This document shows positions 25,105-34,149 of a DNA stretch of 64,000 nt, in pieces. Numbering within the stretch: the stretch's first letter is position 1; every line of letters starts with the position of its first letter. The notes under the pieces are model-generated. The model made no database searches and had not been told where the DNA came from. It saw only the letters and a list, made by a program, of their open reading frames with translations. Made by a program: the position numbers and the translations under genes. Source of the DNA: Rhodococcus opacus B4 (GTDB lineage Bacteria; Actinomycetota; Actinomycetes; Mycobacteriales; Mycobacteriaceae); the NCBI RefSeq assembly GCF_000010805.1, contig NC_012520.1:1-64000 (forward strand), in the 5' to 3' direction.

Positions 25105-25185
25105 ATGTTCGATGTAGCTAGCACTGCGGAAGCGGGTTCGCGGCTTCGCCGGCATGAAGTCACGAGTGGGCCGGTGCTGCGATGA
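25105..25185 (+). CDS. 26-residue coupled micro-ORF
   Basis: ATG 25105 has one of the best ribosome sites in the region (ACAAGGAGGGCTCCC). The frame (MFDVASTAEAGSRLRR...) ends in TGA overlapping the next ATG (ATGA at 25182-25185). The overlap and site suggest that it serves translational coupling of the TcpE-like gene or makes a real peptide. Confidence 0.5.
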   Translation: MFDVASTAEAGSRLRRHEVTSGPVLR

Positions 25186-25802
25186 GTGACGATCGCACCA
25201 CCGGGGAAGTCATCAAGAACTTCACCCGCGCTCGCAAGGTGCCGCAGCTGATCGGGCGTACACCTGACGGAAAGAAGCTGCCGTTCGGTCCCTACACCGT
25301 TCCGCAAGCCGTCAGCGGCGCAATCGTCGGTGCGCTCCTGTGGCTCCTGCATCCACTGTGGCTTCGGGACAGCATTTCCTGGAACGTCGGATTCTTCGCC
25401 TTCTGGTCACTGGGCACCGTCTTTGTCGTCGGCAAAGTCCGGTTTGCCGGCCGGAGCCCCGCCTCAGTGGCACAGGGAATCTGCGCCGCAGCCTTCGCGC
25501 CGGCCGGTGCCAAGATCCAGATCAACGGCCGCCGGGTGACCATCCGGCCACCCCACCTCGTGCGTCCGAGTGGCTACATCACTGCCGACCCCACGGCCGC
25601 CGAACTCAGCGCCACGGTCGTCCCGCAGGCCGTGCACATCGCCACCGCCGAGGTCACCGAAACCGCATCGGCGGAACCTGTCGCACCACGACCGCAGACC
25701 TCCGCTCCGGTGCCCACACCGGCAAGCGGGCCCACCCATCGCGCCGGCCGATCGAGCGTCAAGGAACTCCTCGCTCTGGCTGCTGCAGGCACCTCCGAGT
25801 AG
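25182..25802 (+). CDS. TcpE-like (VirB3-type) membrane protein
   Basis: 206 residues. The N-terminal motif with FTRARKVPQLIGRTPDGKKL and FGPYTVPQAVSGAIVGALLW fits the TcpE/PrgI-type proteins that sit beside the VirB4 ATPase. There are two membrane helices (about 45-62 and 68-86). The C-terminal half is a Pro/Ala/Thr-rich cytoplasmic tail, longer than usual. It is coupled upstream to the 26-residue ORF and lies 14 bases before the VirB4 gene. Confidence 0.65.
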   Translation: MSDDRTTGEVIKNFTRARKVPQLIGRTPDGKKLPFGPYTVPQAVSGAIVGALLWLLHPLWLRDSISWNVGFFAFWSLGTVFVVGKVRFAGRSPASVAQGICAAAFAPAGAKIQINGRRVTIRPPHLVRPSGYITADPTAAELSATVVPQAVHIATAEVTETASAEPVAPRPQTSAPVPTPASGPTHRAGRSSVKELLALAAAGTSE

Positions 25803-25816
25803 AAAGCACCGCCACT

Positions 25817-28327
25817 ATGGAACAGCCGACACTGTCAATGGCCGCGAACATCCGGTGGACGAAGTCCGGCGTTGTCTGGGCGGACTACGTGCTCACGGGC
25901 ATCGACTACGGTTACCGCCCCGATGTGGACAAGCGCACTGCTCGTACCCTGCACACGATGCTCGTCCGCGCCCTTCCGGGCGAGTCACTGTTGATGGGCA
26001 TCGCAGCATCGTTGAGCGCCGAAGCCATCGTTTCCCGAATGACCGAAGGCGTCGATCTCGATGCACACCCGGACTGGGCAACCGAATGCGAAGCGACTCT
26101 CGACTCGATCGAGCTATACCGCCCGGGGCAGAGGATCTACTGGCTGAGCATTCCGCTGACCACACCCAAGGTCGTCGATCAGGTCAAGGCCGCCGCTCAT
26201 TCGGCCTGGACCACACTCTCCGACTACATCGGGCTGCCGCGGACCGCACTTGACGATGACGAGATCCGGGCCCGTGTCCGGCAGGCCAACCGGATCATGG
26301 CCGACATCCCCGGTGTCTTCGATCCGCAACCTGCCACTCCCGCTCAGATGGTGTGGCTGTGGCAGCACGCGATGACGCGCGGACTGCATGTCGACCCTGA
26401 CCTGCCCGACGCAGCCGTGACGCCAGGAGCAAAGTCAGGTGCCGCCCTGACCGCATGCCGGATCGACGAGGGCGCCCAATCGGATCGAGAGAAGGCTTCG
26501 GGTTGGCGAGGCAAGGTCCCGACGTTCAGTCGGGTCCTGAAAGTCGACCAGCCGTACGAAATCGTCGACCACCCGGCCTCCTACCAAGTGCTCCTCGCGC
26601 TCGCTGACACCCCCGCCGGTGGCGTCTATTTCCCCGGCTCGGAGTTCTTCACCCTCGCTGACGACTTCGGCGATATTGATGTCGATTTCGCCGTACGGCT
26701 CAAGGTAACCGCCGGTGCCGATGTCATGCGAGCGAACAAGCGCGCACTCGAGAACCTGAAGGAGCAGTACGAACAGCGGGAAGGAGAGTTGGCCGGCGGC
26801 CAAGGTGTTCTCGACCTCGCTGCCGCCGCGTTGACCGAATACACCTCGTTGCTCGAGACGAACCGCGATGAGGTCGAGGTTGCCTGGACGGCGTTGTTCG
26901 CGGTAGGAGCTGATTCCGAGGAGCGTGCACTCGCTGATGCGAAGGCATTGGTGAAAGCGTTCGAACAGCAGGAATACAAGGTGGTCGCGCCGGTCGGCTA
27001 CCAGGAAGACCTGTGGTGGGCGATGTTGCCTGGCGTCCCCACATCGAAGATCGTCCGCGAGTTCGCGCAGATCACCACATCGACGCATTTCGCGGCGTAC
27101 ATGCCGTTCATTCGCAACGAACTCGGCGATGGCAGCGGTCCGCTGTTGGCACTGAACATCACCACCTCTCGGATCGGTGTGGTTCACCACGACGTCGCCG
27201 GAAAGTCCCTACGCGACCAGTCCGGATCCTTCGCGGTCACCGGTGAGCTCGGATCGGGCAAGTCGGTCACCATGAAGGTGATCGCCGGCCAGGTCGTCGA
27301 CTGCGGAGGGCAGGTCATCGGCATCGACCAAAGCGATCTCGGCGAGTACGCCAACTGGGCACGCGCCGTCACCGAAGCAGTCGTGGTCGACCTCGTCGAA
27401 CCCGAATACAGCATGGATCCACTGAGGATCTTCGAGGCCGGACTCGCAGCAGAAATGGCCCAGTCCGTGTTGTTGACACTGCTCCGGATCCAGCCTTCCT
27501 CAGACCTGGGCATCGCATTGGCAAAAGTGATCGAGCCCGAATACCGCGCAGAGCACCCCTACCAGGGTTTGGGCGAGCTGACCGAACACCTCCTGTCCGG
27601 TGCTTGCCCGATCGCCCACGCCCAAGATCTCGGCGAAGCAATGAACGTCTACGCCCGCCGCACCTACGCGGCGGCACTGTTCGGCAAAGATCTACCCCCG
27701 CTGCCCATTACTGCTCCCGGCATCATTTTCCGCACCCACAAGGTCGACTTACCAACCCAGCTGCAGACCGAGAAACAACACCTCTACGAGAACCTGCCGC
27801 TGGAGAAGCGGTTCGGCCACGCGGTGTACACCCTGATCGCGAAGGTCGCCCGCGGACAGTGCTTCGCCGACCCCGACCAGATGGCGTTGTTCCTCGTCGA
27901 CGAGGCACACCACCTCCTGGGCGCCGACGACGGAGTCGACATCGTCGAGGACTTCGTGCTGCAGGGCCGCAAGTCCTCGGCCGCCGTGGGACTCGGCGAC
28001 CAGGACTGCGCGTTCGGCACCCCGAAGCTGCGCGGACTGATCAAGACCCGCATCGCGCACCGTCATACAGACGAAACCCTCGCCAAGCGCGCCATTGAAT
28101 GGCTTGGCCTCGACCCGGACGACTACGGACTGGTCAAGCAATACATGGAGCAGACAGCTCCGGTAACCGGAAAAGACAAGTACGTCGAACCTCACCGCCG
28201 CGGTGAAGGTTACATGCGCGATGGCAGCGGAAACGTCGGCCGTATCAAGACGCTGCTGCCTGCAACCGAGTCTCGCCGAATTGCAGTGTCGACCACTCCG
28301 AAGGACAACAAGCTGGTGAAAGCATGA
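25817..28327 (+). CDS. VirB4-family conjugation ATPase
   Basis: 836 residues from ATG 25817; the same frame opens earlier but overlaps the previous gene. Walker A GELGSGKSVT (about 476-485), Walker B ALFLVDEAHH (about 689-698), and a C-terminal GDQDCAFGTPKLRGLIKTRI stretch typical of the family. The N-terminal 400 residues hold the usual alpha/beta part and a coiled coil (EQYEQREGELAGGQGVLDLA). It powers assembly or substrate movement of the mating channel at the inner membrane face. Its stop overlaps the next start (ATGA). Confidence 0.9.
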   Translation: MEQPTLSMAANIRWTKSGVVWADYVLTGIDYGYRPDVDKRTARTLHTMLVRALPGESLLMGIAASLSAEAIVSRMTEGVDLDAHPDWATECEATLDSIELYRPGQRIYWLSIPLTTPKVVDQVKAAAHSAWTTLSDYIGLPRTALDDDEIRARVRQANRIMADIPGVFDPQPATPAQMVWLWQHAMTRGLHVDPDLPDAAVTPGAKSGAALTACRIDEGAQSDREKASGWRGKVPTFSRVLKVDQPYEIVDHPASYQVLLALADTPAGGVYFPGSEFFTLADDFGDIDVDFAVRLKVTAGADVMRANKRALENLKEQYEQREGELAGGQGVLDLAAAALTEYTSLLETNRDEVEVAWTALFAVGADSEERALADAKALVKAFEQQEYKVVAPVGYQEDLWWAMLPGVPTSKIVREFAQITTSTHFAAYMPFIRNELGDGSGPLLALNITTSRIGVVHHDVAGKSLRDQSGSFAVTGELGSGKSVTMKVIAGQVVDCGGQVIGIDQSDLGEYANWARAVTEAVVVDLVEPEYSMDPLRIFEAGLAAEMAQSVLLTLLRIQPSSDLGIALAKVIEPEYRAEHPYQGLGELTEHLLSGACPIAHAQDLGEAMNVYARRTYAAALFGKDLPPLPITAPGIIFRTHKVDLPTQLQTEKQHLYENLPLEKRFGHAVYTLIAKVARGQCFADPDQMALFLVDEAHHLLGADDGVDIVEDFVLQGRKSSAAVGLGDQDCAFGTPKLRGLIKTRIAHRHTDETLAKRAIEWLGLDPDDYGLVKQYMEQTAPVTGKDKYVEPHRRGEGYMRDGSGNVGRIKTLLPATESRRIAVSTTPKDNKLVKA

Positions 28328-30603
28328 CCGCGGCCGCGGCGTCCTCCCGTGAACGGGAGGTGGTCGGCGGCCCCGAACCCCGGGAGTATTTCAGTGTCCG
28401 CGCCGCGGCCAAACGCTCACTGCTGTGGCTTGTCACCGCATGGATTCCGCAATCCTGGCTGACCGCACTGATACACCTGACCCGTCCAGTAACCCGCTGG
28501 CTGTGGGCACGCTGGTGGAGCCGGCTACTCATCCGCCTCATCGCCGGCTGGCACGCGGCCGGCGCCCTCTTGATGATCGTGGCCACCCCGGCTCTCGCCG
28601 ATCCCGCCGGCGGCGGCGGTGCGAGCCCGTTCTTCGCCTGGATGAATCTGAAAGATTCGCACGGCATCGACGCGTGGAGCTATTTCCTGTCCATCGACAA
28701 AGGCAACGCCTCAGTGGGCGGCGGCTGGCGCATGATCTGGGCGTACATCATCACCCTCGAATACGAGGTCTTCCGCTTCCTGATGGCAACGGCCATCTGG
28801 TTCATCACCTGGGTGCTCTCGTTCGAATGGCTCGACCTGATCCTCACACCCGTGCGCACCATCGCCGACTCGGTCACCACCATCACCGACCAGTTCGCGC
28901 TGACCCCGCTGATGCTCACAGTCGCCGGACTCAGCGTCGCCATCTGGATCATCCGCGGCCGATTCTCCACCGGAATCTACGAGCTCCTCATGTCCTGCGT
29001 CATCGCGGCCGCGGCCGCGGGCGTTCTCTCGAACCCGGTCGATCGCGTCCTCGGGGACAACGGACTGGTGCTGTCGGCGCGAGATGCCGGCCTGGAAGTC
29101 GCCTCCGGGCTCGCCAACGGCGGTGATACCAGCGGAAACCCGCAGACCGAGATCGAAACGATCGAATCGAAACTCATCGACACGTTCATCCGCCAACCAA
29201 CGCAACTGATCAACTTCGGAGTCGTTCTCGATGCCCCGGAAAACAACGGGAAATGCGTCAAAGAGTTCGACGCCGCGTACCTCGCGAAGCCCAAGGAGCC
29301 AGGACTCGCAGACAAAGCGCAGGACGTCGTCTCCGAGATCGCCCCTGGGGCAGGCGTAGCCCTTGACCTGATCAATCCCGACGCGAAACCGGAAGACCGC
29401 GTCAAAGATGCCATCGCCAAATGTGAGGGGGAGGACGGGCCGATGAAGGCCTATGCCGACAACCCCGGTCCCGGACAAGCGATGGGCCTGTTTTTCCTGA
29501 TCTTCGCCGGCGCACTCCTCATGGCCTTCGCGATCTACCTCGCCGGCCGATTGATCATCGCCGCAGGTGTCTCGATCGGCAATGCCATCAAATCGATACC
29601 AGGAGTCGTCCTCGCCATCGCACCCTCGATGCGCGGGCAGTTCTGGCGGACCATCGCCAACGTCGCAATGGCGTTGCTGCAGATGATCTTCGCCATCGTC
29701 TTCCTCGTGGGATACGTCATGGTCGTCGAGGATCTCTTCGCTGCAGACGAATCGAACCTGATCCGCACGGTGTTCTTCGTCGACATCTTCCTGGTCACCG
29801 CACTTCTCCTCTTCCGCCGAGCGGTCAAGGGAATGAAGCGAATGTCGGACAACCTGGCAACAATTCTGACTAAACGGCCCAACGTCGCACCGACCGCCAT
29901 TAGTCGCTCAACGCCCACCACAGCGCGCGACATTGCTGCGATGGCCGCCAACGGACGCCACATGTACCAGGGCGGAAAGGCCGTGGTGAAGGGGGCAGGA
30001 GCACTAGCGAAGAAGTCCGGCACTGCCGCGGCAACGACCGGAAAAGTCGCAGCCGGAGCCACGTCGACCGCAGCAACCGGCGGGGCAGCTGCAGTGCTGG
30101 TTGCCGGACGGGTCCTCTCCTCGACGGCGAAGCGAGCGAAGAACAAGGTCGACTCGATCGCCGATCCCGACAGCTACCCGAAGTCCACCTCAGGCACGGT
30201 CGGTGCCCAGACCAGTCGTGGAACCGCGGCTACGAACGCTGCTGCCGACGCTGTCCGGAGTCGACTGTCGAAAACGGCGGTGTCGGACAAGGCCGGCATC
30301 AAGCACCCCATCGGGGTCGCCCCGTCGTTGCCGGTCGCCAACCCTGGCCAGGTCCGCGCCTCGGCCACCACGACCAGTAGCCCTGACGGTCGCCGATTCC
30401 GCGAATTCACCACCACATCTGGGGCGCCGGTGATGTTGCCGACTACACCGAGCCGCACCCCGCGACCAGCCAGACCCGCCTCTCCTGAAACAGGGGTCCC
30501 CAACGGTGCAGGGTCGAAGACTGCTCAGCTGCTCGCTGCCGCCGCGCAGTCCGGATCCGCGCCGGTAGTCACGCCGAGCGCACTGGCTCACCGAGCTCGC
30601 TGA
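28324..30603 (+). CDS. VirB6/TrbL-like polytopic membrane protein
   Basis: 759 residues. Hydrophobic helices lie in two groups: around 70-230 (LLMIVATPALA, FRFLMATAIWFITWVLSFEW, LMSCVIAAAAAGVLS) and 375-500 (AMGLFFLIFAGALLMAFAIY, MALLQMIFAIVFLVGYVMVV, IFLVTALLLFRRAV). A long soluble loop lies between, with an Ala/Thr/Ser-rich cytoplasmic tail of about 240 residues. This layout and the place between VirB4 and the hydrolase mark the channel core subunit. The stop overlaps the next start (TGATG). Confidence 0.8.
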   Translation: MTAAAASSREREVVGGPEPREYFSVRAAAKRSLLWLVTAWIPQSWLTALIHLTRPVTRWLWARWWSRLLIRLIAGWHAAGALLMIVATPALADPAGGGGASPFFAWMNLKDSHGIDAWSYFLSIDKGNASVGGGWRMIWAYIITLEYEVFRFLMATAIWFITWVLSFEWLDLILTPVRTIADSVTTITDQFALTPLMLTVAGLSVAIWIIRGRFSTGIYELLMSCVIAAAAAGVLSNPVDRVLGDNGLVLSARDAGLEVASGLANGGDTSGNPQTEIETIESKLIDTFIRQPTQLINFGVVLDAPENNGKCVKEFDAAYLAKPKEPGLADKAQDVVSEIAPGAGVALDLINPDAKPEDRVKDAIAKCEGEDGPMKAYADNPGPGQAMGLFFLIFAGALLMAFAIYLAGRLIIAAGVSIGNAIKSIPGVVLAIAPSMRGQFWRTIANVAMALLQMIFAIVFLVGYVMVVEDLFAADESNLIRTVFFVDIFLVTALLLFRRAVKGMKRMSDNLATILTKRPNVAPTAISRSTPTTARDIAAMAANGRHMYQGGKAVVKGAGALAKKSGTAAATTGKVAAGATSTAATGGAAAVLVAGRVLSSTAKRAKNKVDSIADPDSYPKSTSGTVGAQTSRGTAATNAAADAVRSRLSKTAVSDKAGIKHPIGVAPSLPVANPGQVRASATTTSSPDGRRFREFTTTSGAPVMLPTTPSRTPRPARPASPETGVPNGAGSKTAQLLAAAAQSGSAPVVTPSALAHRAR

Positions 30604-32255
30604 TGGCGCTCCTCGACACACCACCGTCGACCCCGGACGCACAGGAAGGCAGCTCGAAAAAGTGGTGGTGGCTGCTCGCCGGAATACCCGCCTTCGCCAT
30701 GGTCATCATGATGGCTCCGATACTGGTCATCCTCGCGACGACCGGTAGTGACACGAACTGCGGTCAACCTGTGCCAGACGCCGGGGGCGGCAGCCTCATG
30801 GGACTCAAGCCCGGATCCCTCGCGGTCCCGATGGCCGAAGGCACCTACACAATCAGCTCACCCTTCGGTATGCGCGAGACAGGCATGCACGACGGCCAGG
30901 ACTACGCAGCACCACTGGACACCCCGTTCTACGCCGCCGGTGACGGCGAAGTCATCGCCGCCGAGCCCGCCGCCGGCTACGGACACTGGATTCGGATCCG
31001 GCACACCATCGAGGGCCAGATCGTCGAATCCCTGTACGGGCACATGCAGGCGTCCGGGGTCCTCGTCCACACCGGAGACAAGGTCACAGCGGGCCAACTG
31101 ATCGGCAAGGTGGGCAGCGAAGGACAGTCGAGTGGACCGCATCTTCACTTCGGCGTCTACCCCGGAGGCTGGTCACTGGGCGGGGGAGTAGATCCCATTC
31201 CGTGGCTCAAACAACAAGGAACCATCTCGCCCACTCGAGGACCAGCAGAGCTGGTCGCACATACCGATTCCACCGGTGGAGATCTGCCACCGCTGCCCGC
31301 CGACAAAGGCAGCGAAGCGCAGATGCAGGTCGACTCGATCCGCGTCATGCGCACAATCGCGGCGGCCTTCCCCGAGATCACTACCATCGGCGGTTGGCGC
31401 CCCACGGACGACGTCGCCCAGGACCACCCCGCCGGGCGCGCGGTCGACATCATGATTCCCGACTCCGCGAGCGCCCAAGGGAAGGCACTCGGCGACAAGA
31501 TCGCCCTGTACCTCCAACAGAACAAAGCGGCCCTCAGCGTCGAGTACGTGATCTGGCAACAGCGCTACTGGGACGGCACCGGTGACTGGTCGCTGATGGA
31601 GGACCGTCACGGCTACACCGCAAACCACTTCGACCACGTACACGTCACACTCGAGGGCGGCGGGATGCCGACCGCCGACTCCCACTACGGCAGCGCTCCG
31701 GGCGGTACGACCACCACGGAGCCGTGCCCGCCAGAGGTCGGTGATCAGACCAGGTTCGCCCCTGGCAGCATCCCGCCGCAATACACCAACGCAGTCTCGG
31801 CTGCTGGGTCTCTGTGCCCAGAGGTGAGCCCGGTTCTGGTTGCCGGCATCGTTCAACAAGAGTCCGGGTTCAACGAAAAGGCGGTCAGCAAGGGCGATGG
31901 CGTAAACCAGGGCGGCGCCGAAGGAATGAGTCAGTTCATGCCGGAGACCTGGAAGGCTTTCGGTACGGATTCCGGTCTAGATCGAAGCGGAAAAGCGGAA
32001 CCACCGAACGCTGCCGACCCGTTCAATCCGTATGACGCGATCGCCTCGGAAGGGCGCTATCTCTGCCACATCGCCGACTACCTTCGACCGCATCACGACA
32101 GTGGAGCCGTCAAGGGCGACTTCACCGATCTGATCATCGCCGCCTACAACGGCGGGGAGGGTGCCGTCGTCACTTACGGCGGGATTCCGCCATTCGGCCA
32201 GACCCAGGCATACGTGCCGGCCGTGCGTGAGCACATGAAGAAGTTGACAGCCTGA
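30603..32255 (+). CDS. Transfer-associated peptidoglycan hydrolase (M23 + lytic transglycosylase)
   Basis: 550 residues. One N-terminal anchor (WWWLLAGIPAFAMVIMMAPI). M23/LytM-type endopeptidase at about 75-200 with H in MHDGQDY (about 96) and HLHFG (180/182). A middle domain with DDVAQDHPAGRAVDIMIP and NHFDHVHVTLEGG, like the zinc D,D-carboxypeptidase-related domain found beside such enzymes. A soluble lytic transglycosylase domain at about 390-545 with the catalytic E in QQESGFNEKA (about 421), GMSQFMPETW and AAYNGG. It opens the cell wall for the mating channel (VirB1-like role). The three-domain build suggests both peptide and glycan cleavage. Last gene of the operon. Confidence 0.88.
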   Translation: MALLDTPPSTPDAQEGSSKKWWWLLAGIPAFAMVIMMAPILVILATTGSDTNCGQPVPDAGGGSLMGLKPGSLAVPMAEGTYTISSPFGMRETGMHDGQDYAAPLDTPFYAAGDGEVIAAEPAAGYGHWIRIRHTIEGQIVESLYGHMQASGVLVHTGDKVTAGQLIGKVGSEGQSSGPHLHFGVYPGGWSLGGGVDPIPWLKQQGTISPTRGPAELVAHTDSTGGDLPPLPADKGSEAQMQVDSIRVMRTIAAAFPEITTIGGWRPTDDVAQDHPAGRAVDIMIPDSASAQGKALGDKIALYLQQNKAALSVEYVIWQQRYWDGTGDWSLMEDRHGYTANHFDHVHVTLEGGGMPTADSHYGSAPGGTTTTEPCPPEVGDQTRFAPGSIPPQYTNAVSAAGSLCPEVSPVLVAGIVQQESGFNEKAVSKGDGVNQGGAEGMSQFMPETWKAFGTDSGLDRSGKAEPPNAADPFNPYDAIASEGRYLCHIADYLRPHHDSGAVKGDFTDLIIAAYNGGEGAVVTYGGIPPFGQTQAYVPAVREHMKKLTA

Positions 32256-32439
32256 CACCCGCCAGGACGTTATTGCCACACCGAGATCGTGCGCAAATGC
32301 CACCCACCGCCCACGCCGACCTACGTCGACTGCACCACTGACCTACAGGTTCCCGCAGGCCAGGACCGTTAATGGGCCTCCGGTTTGGGGCAGGGTCGCG
32401 CCCCACCGCTCGGCGTGCTCGCAGCGACCGTATTGAGCC

Positions 32440-32802
32440 TTACTCGGTTTCCTTCGGATGCCCAGGCTCGCATCGCTCGAGTAGAACTCGGCCGGCGTTC
32501 TTCGCGCCTTTAGGCGCCGGATCGACGAAGAACCAGATCCGCCCACCGTCGGTCACCTTGTACTGGTACCGAGCGTAGGTTCGCCCTTGGTACGTCCCGT
32601 AGGCGTAGTCGCCCTTGAGCTGATACAGCCGCGATGTCTCCACTATCGGTTCTCGGGTGAGTGTGTCCCATGCATCGACCGTGGCGTTGCGTGCGGTCGC
32701 CAGCAGATCGGTCCAGCCCTTCGCGGCGTCACGCGTGGCGAACACGAGATGCCATTCGACACGTTTGATCGGACGAGGGACCGGGCCATCCTTCTTGCTC
32801 AC
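32440..32802 (-). CDS. Toxin of a toxin-antitoxin pair (putative)
   Basis: 120 residues, ATG overlapping the antitoxin stop (ATGA). Compact, basic, beta-rich protein (KRVEWHLVFATRDAAKGWTD, LKGDYAYGTYQGRTYARYQY, KVTDGGRIWFFVDP). The strand pattern and C-terminal VLLERCEPGHPKE recall RelE/ParE-type toxins, although the fold is not certain. Being second after a Phd-like gene is the main support. It probably stabilises the plasmid. Confidence 0.6.
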   Translation of the reverse strand: MSKKDGPVPRPIKRVEWHLVFATRDAAKGWTDLLATARNATVDAWDTLTREPIVETSRLYQLKGDYAYGTYQGRTYARYQYKVTDGGRIWFFVDPAPKGAKNAGRVLLERCEPGHPKETE

Positions 32803-33275
32803 GCGCCGAGATCCGGGGCTTCGACCACCTCGGGTTCATCGAGATACTCCAAGTCGGAGCCATCAGCTGTCAACCGAGGGTCGGCGTACGCCTCCGCCGT
32901 GGCCTTCCATGCTTCGAGCAGGATCGCGAGTCGATCGAAGCGGGCCACAGCGATGCAGGCACGCGCCGTGGCCTGGAACTCGGCGACGAACTCCGCGTGC
33001 AAGGCCGCAGGGAGTAACCCGATCCACGGCAGTGTCACGGCCAGGCGGGTGGCGACACGATCGAGCGCCGCCTCATCGAGGGAGGCAGCGAAAAGCTGCC
33101 CGACGACGCCGAGGGCGCTCAACTCCGCGCGGCTCGCCGACTCCTGGGTCAACCGCAGAGCTGGAGCATTCCGGCGAGTCAGAACCACCTCACCGCTGTC
33201 CTCGAGGACGCCAAGGACATCCTTGGGTGACCTCAAAAATTCGGAGAATGTGGCCGTAGTAGTCGACTTGCTCAT
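32799..33275 (-). CDS. Phd/YefM-like antitoxin
   Basis: 158 residues from ATG 33275; an ATG at 33284 adds three. The N-terminal 50 residues (FSEFLRSPKDVLGVLEDSGE, then VVLTRRNAPALRLT) match the Phd/YefM DNA-binding fold. The rest is helical and would neutralise the toxin; it is longer than classical Phd. The palindrome GAACTAGTTC (33292-33301), 17 bases upstream, is the probable operator for autorepression. Confidence 0.65.
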   Translation of the reverse strand: MSKSTTTATFSEFLRSPKDVLGVLEDSGEVVLTRRNAPALRLTQESASRAELSALGVVGQLFAASLDEAALDRVATRLAVTLPWIGLLPAALHAEFVAEFQATARACIAVARFDRLAILLEAWKATAEAYADPRLTADGSDLEYLDEPEVVEAPDLGA

Positions 33276-33291
33276 ACACACCATTACATCA

Positions 33292-33301
33292 GAACTAGTT
33301 C
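33292..33301 (-). promoter_or_regulatory. Operator-like palindrome of the toxin-antitoxin pair
   Basis: Perfect 10-base palindrome GAACTAGTTC directly upstream of the antitoxin start, where Phd-type proteins usually bind. Confidence 0.4.
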
Positions 33302-33342
33302 AGATATTCCAGGTGCCGTTGATCACGTAGCCTCCTCCGAGC

Positions 33343-33661
33343 ATGCCTCCGCGCCCTAAGAGAGTCACCGTTGGCAAATTCTTCGGCCGCAGCGTCTCGG
33401 CGTCCAAGCCGCATGTGGCGTCGGTGTTCCTGCCCGACTTCCTGCCCTACTTCGACACCGAGGCGACCGCACACGTGGGGATCGAGCGGTCCGGGCGATC
33501 CGAATCCTTTCGTCGTCGCCGGACAGGCTGAACTTGTGCCCGACCAACGGGGCGCTCATCTGCGCTGGGTGCAACTTACCGTCCGCATCGCCGGCAGTGT
33601 TCTCGTCGGCATCGGCTACCGCATCGTTGTGGACGCCCACCCTGACATGATCAGTCGATAG
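33343..33661 (+). pseudogene. Possible frameshifted small gene
   Basis: A plus-strand frame with protein character (MPPRPKRVTVGKFFGRSVSA, then HVASVFLPDFLPYFDTEATA) is replaced near 33490 by another frame (DPNPFVVAGQAELVPDQRGA, then LRWVQLTVRIAGSVLVGIGY). One indel would join them. The family is unknown. The evidence is weak. Confidence 0.3.
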
Positions 33662-33888
33662 AGCGCGGTGGCACTGCTCGTTCGAAGTACGTTGCCGCCG
33701 AAGACGAAGGATATTGCGCACTGTCCTGACCGCACCGAGTTGGTCGGCTTCGGCGCGGCCAAGGCTCAGGAGCTCGGTGTCGAAATCGACTGACACACCC
33801 TTCTCACGACTCTCCCGGGGAGTGAACGGCCGACCTGTTAGTTGAGAGGAGCACCACGGATAAGCCCGTAAGTCAAGCAGTCTTGATG

Positions 33889-33930
33889 TTGGGACGGCAT
33901 TGGGACGGTGTTGGGACGGTGTTGGGACGG
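33889..33930. repeat. Four 11-bp phased repeats of TTGGGACGG
   Basis: TTGGGACGG begins at 33889, 33900, 33911 and 33922, exactly 11 bases apart, with TG or CA between. This is once per helical turn, on one face of the DNA, as for a regulator or initiator binding array. It lies at the start of the gene-poor region. Confidence 0.6.
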
Positions 33931-34149
33931 GTTCTTGATCGGAGTGCGAGACCAGGGAGATCGGCAGCGTGGGCCACAGTACGGGGACGTAGCCGAGGCT
34001 GAAGGAACGATCAAGACGCGTGAGAGAGGTTATTGCCTGAGCGGAATAATTCCCGTACGCGGGGGATTCGCTCCGATCCATGCTCTCTTCGTTGCGCTGA
34101 TCGGAGCGTAACCAACGTGTCAAGGGGTGGTGGTGTAAATCGGGGATTT

